Origin: Albidovulum aestuarii
GTDB taxonomy: Bacteria; Pseudomonadota; Alphaproteobacteria; Rhodobacterales; Rhodobacteraceae
Length of the DNA stretch: 64,000 nt
Reading direction: 5' to 3'
Assembly: GCF_029961185.1 (NCBI RefSeq)
Contig: NZ_JASBQQ010000005.1
Coordinates: 186,001 to 250,000 of the forward strand
Positions 19,737 to 31,641 of the stretch are shown one piece after another. The translations under genes and the position numbers were made by a program. Numbering within the stretch: the stretch's first letter is position 1; each line of letters starts with the position of its first letter. The notes under the pieces were generated by a model that was not told the DNA's origin, did not search any database, and saw only the letters and a list, made by a program, of their open reading frames with translations.

Positions 19737-20573
19737 ATGAAACGGGTGCTGGTGATCGCCGCGTGTTTCGCGGCAGGTCCGGTTTGGGCCGAACCCTCGC
19801 TTGAACGGGGGGACTATCTCGTGAATGGTCCGGCAGGCTGCGGCAACTGCCATACGCCTCTCGGACCGAACGGATTCGTCGCCGGGCAGGAATTGTCCGG
19901 ACGGCTGGTTCTCGATATCCCGGAATTCACCGCCTATTCGGAAAACATCACGCCTGCGGGCGAGGTCGCCAACTGGACCGACGCGGAATTCGCCCGTGCG
20001 ATCCGTGAAGGCATTCGACCGGACGGATCGCTCATCAGGCCACCGATGCCATTCGCTATGTATCGCGGCCTTTCGGACGACGACGTAATGTCCATGGTGG
20101 CCTATCTGCGCACCGTTCCGGCAGTGGAAAACACGGTGCCGGAAAGTGTCTACAACATTCCGCTTCCACCCGCCTACGGACCACCGGTCGAGCATGTCGC
20201 GGCCATCCCCGCGGGTGTCACGGTCGAATATGGTGCATATCTCGCCGGACCGGTCGCGCATTGCATGGAATGCCATACGCCGATGGGACCGGAAGGGCCG
20301 ATGCTCGACACCTCACTTGGTCAGGGCGGGTTCGAGATTCCGGGTCCATGGGGCGTATCGGTCTCGGCCAACCTGACGACACATGAGGATGGTCTCGCCG
20401 GTTATACGGATGAAGAAATCGCGAAGATGATCGTCGAAGGAATTCGGCCGGACGGAACACCGATGATGCCGCCGATGCCCTATTCTTTCCTCGCAAAGAT
20501 GACCGACGACGATCTCGCGGCGATTATTCTCTACTTACGCACGCTGCCACCCCTGCCTGACTACGAGGGGTAA
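19737..20573 (+). CDS. Di-heme c-type cytochrome
   Basis: A 278-residue secreted protein with a cleavable signal peptide (residues 1-18, ending VWA) and two heme c sites, CGNCH at 35-39 and CMECH at 176-180. Methionines in PPMPF (near 104) and the later PPMPYSF segment are likely sixth ligands. The two halves look like a duplicated cytochrome c domain. Such proteins act as electron-transfer subunits of periplasmic dehydrogenases (alcohol or aldehyde type), but no dehydrogenase gene is adjacent. A GGGAGGG site precedes the ATG at 19737. Confidence 0.85.
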   Translation: MKRVLVIAACFAAGPVWAEPSLERGDYLVNGPAGCGNCHTPLGPNGFVAGQELSGRLVLDIPEFTAYSENITPAGEVANWTDAEFARAIREGIRPDGSLIRPPMPFAMYRGLSDDDVMSMVAYLRTVPAVENTVPESVYNIPLPPAYGPPVEHVAAIPAGVTVEYGAYLAGPVAHCMECHTPMGPEGPMLDTSLGQGGFEIPGPWGVSVSANLTTHEDGLAGYTDEEIAKMIVEGIRPDGTPMMPPMPYSFLAKMTDDDLAAIILYLRTLPPLPDYEG

Positions 20574-20724
20574 CCAACCGCCTTAGTATGTGGCTCGGAC
20601 CCGTCGGACAGGGTATCGGTCGGTTGCCGCACCCGGAGCGCCCGCTGGCGCGGGGCGTGGCAGCCCGCTTGATCATCACTTCACTCCGCGCCATCGTCAC
20701 AACCGGGTCTTTTCGGGGATGGCA

Positions 20725-21594
20725 ATGCGTATTGTGGCAAACGGTGTTCATCTGGAAGTCGAAGAGCATGGCGACCCCGACGCTCCGGCCCTGATACTCA
20801 TCCGGGGGCTGGGCTCGCAGATCGTTCACTGGGCACCGGAGCTGATTACCGGCCTCGTGGCGGCGGGCTACCGTCTCGTAACCTTCGACAACCGCGATGT
20901 TGGATTGTCCGCGCGTTGCCCGGTGCCGGGAGCTGAGGGTGATGCCGACGCCATCCTGGCCTACCTGCACGCGGGGCAGGTACCGAAGCCCGCCTATGTC
21001 CTGTCCGATATGGCGCGTGATGTCACAGGGCTCATGGATGCGCTTGGCATTGATCGGGCCCATGTGTTCGGCATCTCCATGGGCGGGGCGATTGTACAGC
21101 TCCTCGCCTGCGATTACGCCGACCGTCTGCTGTCCGCAACGATCGTCATGTCTTCTGCCCGGCTCAGGGGGCTCGATCTGGGGGAGCGGCTTTTGTCCCG
21201 CCCCGCGGGCCGTGCTGACTATATCGAAGCTGCGCTTGCCGGCGACCGCGAATGGGGCAGTCCGGGTTTTCCGGCCACGGAGAGCTATCTCAGGGCACAG
21301 GCGGAACGCGCCTATGACCGGGGGGCAGAAGCCGAGGGCGTGAACCGGCAACTGATGGCGATCCTGAACACACCGGACCGGCGCGACGCCCTGCAGAAGG
21401 TCGCCCTTCCCTGCCTCGTGATCCACGGCGAAGAGGACACGCTGATCCCGCCGGAGGAGGGGCGCGAGATCGCGTCTTTGATTCCAGGGGCGGAATTGGA
21501 GGTCATCGACGGGATGGGGCATGTCATTACGCCCGCGCTGGCGCCTGTTATCGTCGAGCTGGTGGAGCGGTTCATCGCAGGACGATCCGCCTGA
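20725..21594 (+). CDS. Alpha/beta-fold hydrolase
   Basis: A 289-residue soluble hydrolase with a full triad: nucleophile in GISMGG, Asp in HGEEDTLIPP and His in GMGHVITP. The NRDVGLS segment matches the oxyanion region of esterase and haloperoxidase-like members. The ATG at 20725 has GGGG six bases upstream; the ATG at 20719 is also in frame but badly spaced. Substrate unknown. It is convergent with the next two minus-strand genes, ten bases apart. Confidence 0.82.
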   Translation: MRIVANGVHLEVEEHGDPDAPALILIRGLGSQIVHWAPELITGLVAAGYRLVTFDNRDVGLSARCPVPGAEGDADAILAYLHAGQVPKPAYVLSDMARDVTGLMDALGIDRAHVFGISMGGAIVQLLACDYADRLLSATIVMSSARLRGLDLGERLLSRPAGRADYIEAALAGDREWGSPGFPATESYLRAQAERAYDRGAEAEGVNRQLMAILNTPDRRDALQKVALPCLVIHGEEDTLIPPEEGREIASLIPGAELEVIDGMGHVITPALAPVIVELVERFIAGRSA

Positions 21595-21603
21595 CACTGC
21601 CGA

Positions 21604-22017
21604 TCAGCGTGAATAGCGGCTGATCATCGTGTAATCCTTGCGTGGCCCCGTCACCGTCCATTCGGCACTCCAGCCGGGCCATCCGTGGAAGTGGTAACGC
21701 ACCCGGTAATCATCGGGTTCACACGTATGACGGGCCGCAGGATCGGCCGGATCGAAATCGTGAAACACCCGGCCATCGCCATAGTCGACCGCAATCCGCC
21801 CGGCGGCGTCGCGCCAGAGGTACTGCCGCACCGCCGTCATCGGCGCACCATCACCAAATCGCAACCGTCCTTCCTCGCGATAACGCAATGCATCACCATC
21901 GGGCACAAAGCTCGCGCGGCCTTCAAATCGACCTTCCTGTACCGTCAGGCGGTCCACGATCACCCGGTCGATCTTCCAATTTCCAACAAAATCTTCAAGT
22001 TTCGGCACAAAGCTCAT
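21604..22017 (-). CDS. DUF6314-like protein
   Basis: A 137-residue soluble protein rich in beta strands and aromatic residues (many W, Y, H), consistent with a small beta-barrel or lipocalin-like fold. It resembles the DUF6314 family of alphaproteobacteria, function unknown. Its start overlaps the stop of the upstream secreted protein gene by four bases (ATGA), so the two are coupled. Confidence 0.65.
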   Translation of the reverse strand: MSFVPKLEDFVGNWKIDRVIVDRLTVQEGRFEGRASFVPDGDALRYREEGRLRFGDGAPMTAVRQYLWRDAAGRIAVDYGDGRVFHDFDPADPAARHTCEPDDYRVRYHFHGWPGWSAEWTVTGPRKDYTMISRYSR

Positions 22018-22367
22018 TCGTCGGAGTAACTCCCGACGGTCATGTCGCCAGTGGCCCCGGCAAAGCGCAGCCGCCCGGTTTCAACATCCCGCTCCAGCGC
22101 ATAACAGCTCCAGATCGCCGCTGGGGGCCAGTTCGAACAGTATTCATCCCCCTCCACCCGCCAGCGCCCCTCGCTGAGACCGGACCCGACGCTATAGGTC
22201 GTCGCGCCACTTTCGCGGAAGATCTGTACCGCGCCGTTCTCATAGGTCAGCTTGCGCTCCGCCAGCGCCTCGGTGATCTCCGCTCCGCTCAGCGCCTGCC
22301 AGTCCTCAGCCAGAGCCGGAGCCGCGAGACAAAGCCCCATCGTCAGGATCAATCGCCGCATATTCAT
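22014..22367 (-). CDS. Small exported protein, unknown
   Basis: A 117-residue protein with a signal peptide (residues 1-20, ending ALA). The mature part has two Cys (EYCSNW and IWSCYAL) that could form one disulfide and is rich in Gly, Tyr and Trp. It resembles small periplasmic proteins that start with an EDWQALSGAEI-type segment near the signal cleavage site. No function is known. It is the first gene of a two-gene unit with the DUF6314-like gene and is divergent from purB. Confidence 0.65.
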   Translation of the reverse strand: MNMRRLILTMGLCLAAPALAEDWQALSGAEITEALAERKLTYENGAVQIFRESGATTYSVGSGLSEGRWRVEGDEYCSNWPPAAIWSCYALERDVETGRLRFAGATGDMTVGSYSDE

Positions 22368-22441
22368 CCCTGCCCGCTTGCCACCTGTTCCATGCCAGTC
22401 TAGGACACGCCCGCGCGTCCCTCAAACGGAAAGGCCCCCGG

Positions 22442-23746
22442 ATGATCCCCCGTTATTCCCGTCCCGACATGGTTGCCATCTGGTCGCCGGAAACCAAGTT
22501 CCGCATCTGGTACGAGATCGAAGCTCATGCCTGCGACGCGATGGCCGATCTTGGAGTGATCCCGCGCGAAAATGCGGATGCGGTTTGGAAGGCCAGGGAC
22601 GTGGAATTCGACGTGGCGCGGATCGATGAGATCGAGGCCGTCACCAAACATGATGTCATCGCCTTTCTGACCCATCTGGCCGAGCATGTGGGCAGCGAAG
22701 AGGCGCGCTTTGTCCATCAGGGCATGACCTCGTCCGACGTGCTCGACACCTGCCTGAACGTGCAGCTTGTGCGCGCGGCCGATATTTTGCTTGGCGGCGT
22801 CGACAAGGTGTTGGCGGCACTGAAAAAGCGCGCCTATGAGCACAAGGACACGGTTCGCGTCGGCCGCAGCCACGGTATCCATGCAGAACCGACCACGATG
22901 GGCCTGACCTTTGCCCGCTTCTACGCCGAGATGGACCGCAACAAGAACCGGCTGGAAAAGGCCCGGTGGGAGATTGCGACCGGCGCGATTTCCGGTGCCG
23001 TCGGCACGTTTGCCAATATCGACCCTGCGGTCGAGGAACATGTCTGCGAGAAACTCGGCCTCCGCCCCGAGCCGATTTCGACGCAGGTTATCCCGCGCGA
23101 CCGCCACGCGATGTTCTTCGCGACCCTCGGCGTCATCGCCTCTTCGATCGAGAACATCGCCATCGAGATCCGCCACATGCAGCGCACCGAAGTGCTGGAA
23201 GGGGCGGAGTTCTTTTCGATGGGGCAGAAGGGTTCTTCGGCTATGCCGCATAAGAAGAACCCGGTCCTGACCGAGAACCTGACAGGCCTCGCGCGGCTTG
23301 TGCGCATGGCGGTGATCCCAGCGATGGAGAATGTGGCGCTCTGGCACGAACGCGACATCTCGCATTCTTCGGTCGAACGCGGCATCGGCCCGGATGCGAC
23401 CATCACGCTCGACTTCGCCCTGCACCGGCTGGCAGGCGTTGTCGAGAAGATGCTGATATTTCCGGAAAACATGCTGGCCAACATGAACAAGTTCCCCGGC
23501 CTTGTCATGTCGCAGCGGGTTCTCTTGGCGCTGACCCAGGCCGGTGTCAGCCGCGAGGACGCCTATGCGATGGTACAACGCAATGCGCTGAAAGTCTGGG
23601 AAGACCGCGTCGATTTCCGCGAAATGCTGCTGGCCGATGAGGAAGTCGTGGCAGCCCTCGGCAAGGACGCGATCAACGAGAAGTTTGACATGGGCTATCA
23701 CACCAAACATGTCGATACGATCTTTCGCCGGGTGTTCGGGGACTGA
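22442..23746 (+). CDS. purB: Adenylosuccinate lyase
   Basis: PurB releases fumarate at two steps of purine synthesis (SAICAR to AICAR, adenylosuccinate to AMP). The 434-residue protein begins MIPRYSRPDMVAIWSPE as in alphaproteobacterial PurB. The superfamily signature SSAMPHKKNP carries the flexible catalytic loop. The segment VGRSHGIHAEPTT holds a catalytic His region and HQGMTSSDVLDT another conserved region. Length is normal. Confidence 0.96.
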   Translation: MIPRYSRPDMVAIWSPETKFRIWYEIEAHACDAMADLGVIPRENADAVWKARDVEFDVARIDEIEAVTKHDVIAFLTHLAEHVGSEEARFVHQGMTSSDVLDTCLNVQLVRAADILLGGVDKVLAALKKRAYEHKDTVRVGRSHGIHAEPTTMGLTFARFYAEMDRNKNRLEKARWEIATGAISGAVGTFANIDPAVEEHVCEKLGLRPEPISTQVIPRDRHAMFFATLGVIASSIENIAIEIRHMQRTEVLEGAEFFSMGQKGSSAMPHKKNPVLTENLTGLARLVRMAVIPAMENVALWHERDISHSSVERGIGPDATITLDFALHRLAGVVEKMLIFPENMLANMNKFPGLVMSQRVLLALTQAGVSREDAYAMVQRNALKVWEDRVDFREMLLADEEVVAALGKDAINEKFDMGYHTKHVDTIFRRVFGD

Positions 23747-23853
23747 CACCCCGGCACACGATTCCGTGAGCAATAAGGGGTTTCGGGCAGCTTTTGTTTG
23801 CGTGGCGCCCCCTTCCGCTGGCACACTCCACCCCAGACAGGATGGAGGATACC

Positions 23854-24021
23854 ATGCCGATGAAGTCTCTGATCACCGCGATTGCGCTTGTTGCGGGCCT
23901 TGCCCCGGCGGCTGTGCTTGCGCAGGGCTGCAGCCACGGCGAACGTCAGGCCCAGATCAGTTGCGCCGAGGGCACGGCCTGGGATGCCGCGACCCAAAGC
24001 TGCGTCACCGTCGGAAGCTGA
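23854..24021 (+). CDS. Tiny secreted Cys-containing peptide
   Basis: A 55-residue protein with a signal peptide (about 1-23, ending VLA) and a 32-residue mature part with three Cys. The ending SCAEGTAWDAATQSCV has the spacing of the last part of chitin-binding CBM14 (peritrophin-A) domains, where C..G..(F/W)D..TQ.C recurs. It is too short to be a full CBM14 domain. A GGAGGA site at 23844-23849 supports the ATG at 23854. The gene lies between purB and fliG; no function can be assigned. Confidence 0.6.
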   Translation: MPMKSLITAIALVAGLAPAAVLAQGCSHGERQAQISCAEGTAWDAATQSCVTVGS

Positions 24022-24090
24022 ACAACCGTAACGACGCTTTAACCGCTTTCTGACAGCCTCCTCCGAAGACCGGAACGGAGGAATCGGAAC

Positions 24091-25161
24091 ATGTCGGCCC
24101 TGACGCCCTTGTCGCGACCGCAGGCCAATTCCGCACCCGGACGTCCCCCCGCCCCGCCTGCCATGACAGGCCGCCAGAAAGCCGCAATCATCGTGCGGCT
24201 TCTTTTGTCCGAAGGTGGTAACCTGCCATTGCGCGATCTGCCGGACCACCTGCAGGCCGCGCTGACCGAACAGATCGGCTCCATGCGCTCGGTCGATCGC
24301 GACACGTTGCGAAATGTCGTGGAGGAGTTCCTGACACGTCTTGAATCGGTCGGCTTGTCCTTTCCCGGCGGCATCGACGGCGCCTTGCAGATGCTCGACG
24401 GTCATATTTCCGCCACCGCCGCCAGCCGGTTGAAACGGCTCGCCAGCGCCTCGGCCAAGGCCGATCCCTGGGACCGGATAGCCGCGCTTGATCCAGAAAA
24501 ACTCCTGCCCGTCCTGACCGAGGAAAGCGTCGAGGTCGGCGCGGTGATGCTGTCGAAGCTCGCCGTCTCGCGCGCCGCCGAACTGCTCGGCAAGCTGCCC
24601 GGCGACCGCGCCCGACGCATCGCCTATGCGGTCAGCCAGACCGGCAACATCGACCCCGAAACGGTGCGCCAGATCGGCCTGTCGCTGGTCGGTCAGCTGG
24701 AGACACAGCCGGTCCGCGCGTTTGAGGCCGACCCGGTGGAACGGGTGGGCGCGATCCTCAATTTCTCGCCGGCCGCGACCCGCGACGACGTGTTGCAGGG
24801 GCTGACCGAAACCGACACCGATTTTGCCACGCAAGTGCGCCGCGCAATCTTCACCTTCGCCGATATTCCCGACCGGATCGAGGGACGAGATATTTCCAAG
24901 GTCACGCGTGGCGTGGATCAGGCAACGCTGATCAACGCGCTGGCCGGAGCGGCCGGCGATAACGACAGGGCCGCGGCGGAATTCATTCTATCGAACATGT
25001 CGCAGCGCATGGCGTCCTCGCTCAGGGAAGAGATGGTCGAACGCGGTAAGGTCAAGGATAAGGATGCCGAGGCGGCCATGACCGCGATCATCGTCGCCAT
25101 CCGCGATCTGGAAAGCGCTGGCGAACTGGTGTTGAAGACAAGCGACGAGGACGACGACTGA
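24091..25161 (+). CDS. fliG: Flagellar motor switch protein FliG
   Basis: FliG couples the stator to the C-ring and sets rotation. This 356-residue protein has an N-terminal domain opening with TGRQKAAIIVRLLL, a middle domain, and the charged C-terminal torque helix region: DIPDRIEGRDISKVTRGVDQ and, further on, SNMSQRMASSLREEM, typical of FliG-C. It ends in an acidic EDDD tail. The gene stands away from any other flagellar gene in the window, as in several Rhodobacteraceae. GGAGGA precedes the ATG. Confidence 0.88.
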   Translation: MSALTPLSRPQANSAPGRPPAPPAMTGRQKAAIIVRLLLSEGGNLPLRDLPDHLQAALTEQIGSMRSVDRDTLRNVVEEFLTRLESVGLSFPGGIDGALQMLDGHISATAASRLKRLASASAKADPWDRIAALDPEKLLPVLTEESVEVGAVMLSKLAVSRAAELLGKLPGDRARRIAYAVSQTGNIDPETVRQIGLSLVGQLETQPVRAFEADPVERVGAILNFSPAATRDDVLQGLTETDTDFATQVRRAIFTFADIPDRIEGRDISKVTRGVDQATLINALAGAAGDNDRAAAEFILSNMSQRMASSLREEMVERGKVKDKDAEAAMTAIIVAIRDLESAGELVLKTSDEDDD

Positions 25162-25306
25162 CGCGCCGGCTGTCGCCGGTTAAATCCCTGCTAGGGCGGT
25201 CCCGGCCGCTTCCCCCATGCGCTTGTGATCGCGCTTTCGCGCCTCTATGTCTGGCTGCGGAAGGTGCGCGCCGGAAAGATGAGCCGCGCCAGATCGACGA
25301 GGACCG

Positions 25307-26182
25307 ATGACGGCGGAGAACGGACTGAAGGCCAGCCTGCGCGATAAAGTGACGGACGGGGCTTTCCGGCTGCTGCTGACGCTGGCCCGGACCCTGCCCT
25401 ATGAGCGTCGGGTGCCGGTTGCGGGCTGGGTAATCTCGCGCCTCATCGCGCCACTTGCCGGTTGGTCGCGCCGGGTGCGCGACAATCTGGCGCTCGTCTG
25501 CCCTGACCTGCCGGAATCCGAAGTCCGGCGCCTTGCCCGCGCCGTGGCCGACAATGTCGGCCGCACCATGATCGAGCTTTATTCGGGCCGCGAGTTCATC
25601 AAGCGCGTGCGCGACCTGCCGCTGACCGGTCCGGGGGCCGAAGCGCTGGAGGCGGCCCATCGCGAGGGCCGCCCGGTGATCCTCGCCACCGGCCATTTCG
25701 GAAATTACGACGTCGCCCGCGCCGCCCTGATCGCGCGCGGCTACCGGGTCGGCGCGCTTTACAAGCCGATGAAGAACCCGCTCTTCAACGCCCATTACCT
25801 CGACACAATCTCGGTAATCGGCACGCCCTTGTTCCCGCGCGGGCAGAAGGGCATGGGGGCGATGGTCAAGTTCCTGCGTTCGGGCGGCATGCTGGGCCTG
25901 CTGATGGACCAGCATATGGGGCGCGGCGAGAAGCTGACATTCTTTGGCCATCCGGCCTACACCGCGACCTCAGCCGCCGACCTGGCACTGAAATACGGGG
26001 CAGAGATAATCCCCGTCTATGGGGTGCGTGAACCGGACGGGCTGAATTTCCGGATCGTCACCGACGCACCTATTCCACATAGTGACCCGCTGACCATGAC
26101 CCAGGCGATCAACGACAGTCTGGAACGGCTCGTGCGCGATCATATGGACCAGTGGTTCTGGATTCATCGCCGCTGGAAGTAG
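25307..26182 (+). CDS. LpxL-family lysophospholipid/lipid A acyltransferase
   Basis: A 291-residue acyltransferase of the LpxL/HtrB family, which adds secondary acyl chains to lipid A precursors. The catalytic H-X4-D motif is HFGNYD (His130, Asp135). The downstream GALYKPMKNPLFN and GLLMDQHMGRGE segments are family blocks. There is no obvious N-terminal anchor as strong as in E. coli LpxL, although residues 20-50 are moderately hydrophobic. The ATG at 25307 follows GAGGA. It could instead be an ornithine-lipid or lysophospholipid acyltransferase. Confidence 0.83.
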   Translation: MTAENGLKASLRDKVTDGAFRLLLTLARTLPYERRVPVAGWVISRLIAPLAGWSRRVRDNLALVCPDLPESEVRRLARAVADNVGRTMIELYSGREFIKRVRDLPLTGPGAEALEAAHREGRPVILATGHFGNYDVARAALIARGYRVGALYKPMKNPLFNAHYLDTISVIGTPLFPRGQKGMGAMVKFLRSGGMLGLLMDQHMGRGEKLTFFGHPAYTATSAADLALKYGAEIIPVYGVREPDGLNFRIVTDAPIPHSDPLTMTQAINDSLERLVRDHMDQWFWIHRRWK

Positions 26183-26189
26183 AACCGGT

Positions 26190-27590
26190 TCAGCGCATCG
26201 TATAGCGTGCGAAAAGCTTCGCGAACCTTCCGGCGGGGCGGCCGAGCGGAATGAAGCTGCGGCGCGGCTCGGTGAAAACGCCTCTGGCATGGCTCATCGC
26301 CTCGAACCCCGCCCGCCCGTGATAGGCGCCGATGCCGCTTGCGCCGACGCCGCCGAAGGGCAGGCTTTCGACCGCATAATGGGTCATGACGCCATTCAGC
26401 GTGACATTGCCGCTGATCGTTTCACGCAGCACCCGGTCCTTAAGGTCGCGGTCTGCGGTATAGAGGTAGAGCGCCAGCGGGTACGATCCGCCGCCGATCC
26501 GGGCAATTGCCTCCTTAATCGTCGCATAGGTCACGACCGGCAGGAGCGGGCCAAATATCTCTTCCCGCATCAGCCGCATTTCCGGCTTTAGGCCTGTCAC
26601 GATCGCGGGCGCCCCGCCGCCTGTCTCCCCTGCCCCGGTGACCTCTGCACCTCCGGCGCGGGCCTCGTCCAGAAGCGCCGCGAGCCGTTCGGCATGTCTT
26701 GAGCTGATGATCCCCGTTGGCCCGCCCCGCCGCGCGGCGGTCTCCGTCGTGCGGGCCAGTTCGACTTGCAGCCGGGCAATGAACTCCGCCGCGTCGTCTT
26801 CGTGCACCAATGCATAGTCAGGCGCGATGCAGGTCTGCCCGGAATTCGCCACCTTACCGAAGGCGATATCGCGCGCGGCCTTGGCGAAATCCGCATCGCG
26901 GGCGAGAATCACTGGCGACTTGCCGCCCAACTCGAGCGTGACCGGCACGAGGTTTTCGGCGGCCGCCCGCATCACCTTGCGCCCGATCTCGGTCGATCCG
27001 GTGAAAAAGAGGTGATCGAAGGGCAGAGACGCAAAAGCCGCGCCGGTTTCCACGCCGCCCTCCACCACTGCGACCTGATCGACGTCGAATATGTCACCCA
27101 AAAGATCAGCCAGCAGGCGCGACGATGCAGGCGCCAGTTCGGACGGTTTCAGCATCGCGCGGTTTCCGGCGGCGAGTGCCGTCGCAAGCGGCATCAGCGA
27201 CAGGCCGAACGGATAGTTCCACGGCGACATGATGCCGATGACGCCCAGAGGTTGGCGGTGGATCCGTGCCCGTCCGGGCCAGAGCGTGTGGGACACCGGA
27301 ACCCGTTCGGGCCGCATCCAGCGGCCAAGGTGGCGGCGCATGTGATTGATCCCCTGAACCACCGGCCCGAGATCGAGGATCAGCGTGTCTTCCGCCGGGC
27401 GGCGACCGAAGTCTTCCTGCGCGGCCCGGACGAAGTCGAGACGGCGGGCGCGAATCGAAGCCTTCATACAGGAAAGATCAGTCCGGCGCGCAGCCAAGTC
27501 GGGTACGCCGCCAATCGAGGCGGCCGCGCGCTGCATGGCCAGAATTGACGTCAACCGTCCCAGTTCACTTGTCGCCGCATCGCTGTCCAT
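26190..27590 (-). CDS. Coniferyl-aldehyde-type aldehyde dehydrogenase
   Basis: A 466-residue NAD(P)-dependent aldehyde dehydrogenase. Conserved elements are the SPWNYPF motif, FFTGSTEIG at the cofactor site, the general base Glu in TLELGGKSP, and the nucleophile in NSGQTCIAPDY. The lack of a long N-terminal extension and a C-terminus with RPAGRFAKLF resemble coniferyl aldehyde dehydrogenases and class 3 fatty aldehyde dehydrogenases. Substrates may be aromatic or long-chain aldehydes. The ATG at 27590 is preferred because the region before it has no family match. It is convergent with the acyltransferase, seven bases apart. Confidence 0.87.
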   Translation of the reverse strand: MDSDAATSELGRLTSILAMQRAAASIGGVPDLAARRTDLSCMKASIRARRLDFVRAAQEDFGRRPAEDTLILDLGPVVQGINHMRRHLGRWMRPERVPVSHTLWPGRARIHRQPLGVIGIMSPWNYPFGLSLMPLATALAAGNRAMLKPSELAPASSRLLADLLGDIFDVDQVAVVEGGVETGAAFASLPFDHLFFTGSTEIGRKVMRAAAENLVPVTLELGGKSPVILARDADFAKAARDIAFGKVANSGQTCIAPDYALVHEDDAAEFIARLQVELARTTETAARRGGPTGIISSRHAERLAALLDEARAGGAEVTGAGETGGGAPAIVTGLKPEMRLMREEIFGPLLPVVTYATIKEAIARIGGGSYPLALYLYTADRDLKDRVLRETISGNVTLNGVMTHYAVESLPFGGVGASGIGAYHGRAGFEAMSHARGVFTEPRRSFIPLGRPAGRFAKLFARYTMR

Positions 27591-27680
27591 GATCGTCCCA
27601 TCGGCCCATTCCGGCCGACAGCTAGGAATGTGCAGCCACTCAGTGTCAATCGGCAGAGCCAAACGACGTTGCGGCAGGCC

Positions 27681-28388
27681 TCAGCGCAGACGTCCGGCGG
27701 CCAGGACCGGGCCCGGCCCGTCTTCCTGTATGATGACGACGACCGGTTCCGAACCCGAAGCGGACAGATCCAGCGAAAGATCGCTTTTTCCATCCCATTC
27801 AGCAACCCGCGTCCAATCGGTGACGATATTGCTGTAGGTTAGTGTCCGCCCTGCATTCTCACCGCGGCCGATTTCAACCTTGCGCTCTGGCAGATACCGC
27901 ACGACCTGAACGACAGCCTTGCGGGACAGTGGCGTAACGGTTCGCGCCCGAACCTTTAGCCGATTGCCAGTGCGGCCGATATCCAGCTTCACCACGCCCT
28001 TCCTGGCGGTATGGCGGCGGATCAGCTGATCGAGTTCGGCCGGACGGCTGCCGACGAGGTGATCCATCCCGGCGACGATCATTTGCGGCGTATAGACCGT
28101 GCGTGCGCCGGCATGGAGCGCGTAGGCGCGCTGACGATCAGAATACTGCCGGTTCGCAAAGATATCTTTCCAGCCGATGTAGTCCCAGTAATCGACATGG
28201 AGACCGAGCGCGATCACATCGTCGCGCGCCGCAAGTTCACCAAGTATCTTGTCGGCAGGCGGGCAGGATGAGCAGCCCTGAGACGTGTAAAGCTCCACCA
28301 CCACCGGGTTATCCCCGGCAGATTGGGCAAGCACGGTTCCGACGAGGCCAAGCCAGAGGCCAGCCGCGGCGCTGATGATCCTGCGCAT
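27681..28388 (-). CDS. DUF1223 secreted thioredoxin-like protein
   Basis: A 235-residue protein with a signal peptide (1-21, ending VLA) and the DUF1223 signature ELYTSQGCSSCPPAD, whose Cys39 and Cys42 form a thioredoxin-like CxxC pair. The VDYWDYIGWKD segment and a YTPQM block are also typical of the family. A periplasmic redox role is expected but not shown. The ATG at 28388 gives the signal peptide directly at the N-terminus. It is divergent from acnA. Confidence 0.85.
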   Translation of the reverse strand: MRRIISAAAGLWLGLVGTVLAQSAGDNPVVVELYTSQGCSSCPPADKILGELAARDDVIALGLHVDYWDYIGWKDIFANRQYSDRQRAYALHAGARTVYTPQMIVAGMDHLVGSRPAELDQLIRRHTARKGVVKLDIGRTGNRLKVRARTVTPLSRKAVVQVVRYLPERKVEIGRGENAGRTLTYSNIVTDWTRVAEWDGKSDLSLDLSASGSEPVVVIIQEDGPGPVLAAGRLR

Positions 28389-28497
28389 GTTCTTTATTCC
28401 GTATCCCCTAGTCCCCACCTTGGTAGTGAAACCGATCGCAAATTGCCAATCAAGGTTTTGCGAGACTCCGTGACCGTTTATCTCCCTCTTGCTTTTC

Positions 28498-28519
28498 ATT
28501 GTGCACAATTGTATACAAT
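28498..28519. promoter_or_regulatory. Tandem GntR-type palindromes upstream of acnA
   Basis: Two 12-bp perfect palindromes, ATTGTGCACAAT and ATTGTATACAAT, overlap by two bases (AT). They fit the FadR/GntR operator form TNGT-N(0-3)-ACNA. They lie about 90 bases upstream of the acnA ATG and about 110 bases upstream of the divergent DUF1223 start, so they could control either gene. The regulator is not encoded in this window. Confidence 0.6.
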
Positions 28520-28609
28520 TCGGCGTATTCCTCTTGATCGCCCCCTTCCCTTACGGCACAAGTCAGGCGAAGAGAGACCGAGAACAGCCCACCGATTAGG
28601 GAGATCCCG

Positions 28610-31300
<2,691 letters not shown>

Positions 31301-31321
31301 CCGGATGGTGACCGCTAGAAT

Positions 31322-31346
31322 GGGCAGCCTTCGGGCTGCCCTTTTT
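31322..31346 (+). terminator. acnA terminator with UUCG tetraloop
   Basis: An 8-bp perfect stem (GGGCAGCC at 31322-31329 with 31334-31341) closes a TTCG loop with a C-G pair, the very stable C(UUCG)G form, and is followed by five T. It lies 21 bases after the acnA stop. Confidence 0.92.
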
Positions 31347-31641
31347 CTTTGCGACCTCCGCATAATCTGCAAAAAATAATGAAAGATCGCCTTCACGACC
31401 CGCGCGCGCAATGAAGTGGGGGTAAACAGCAGAAGATTGATGCCGTAGGTGCCAAGGCTATGGCGTGTCATCGCTGCGAAACGAAAGTTGCCTTCGTATT
31501 TCCTACAACTCAATTTTTTTTGAAGAATTACTCGTATTTTAAGCCCGCGTTCACATTCCATTCATGTTGCATCGACATGATTCTGCAGGGCGAATTAGTT
31601 AATTAGTCCTGTTCAAGAAATGATCAGGCGAGAATACACAA

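Noticed and set aside
23730-23760. Terminator at the end of purB
   Set aside because: The hairpin over the stop codon has a bulge and no T run.
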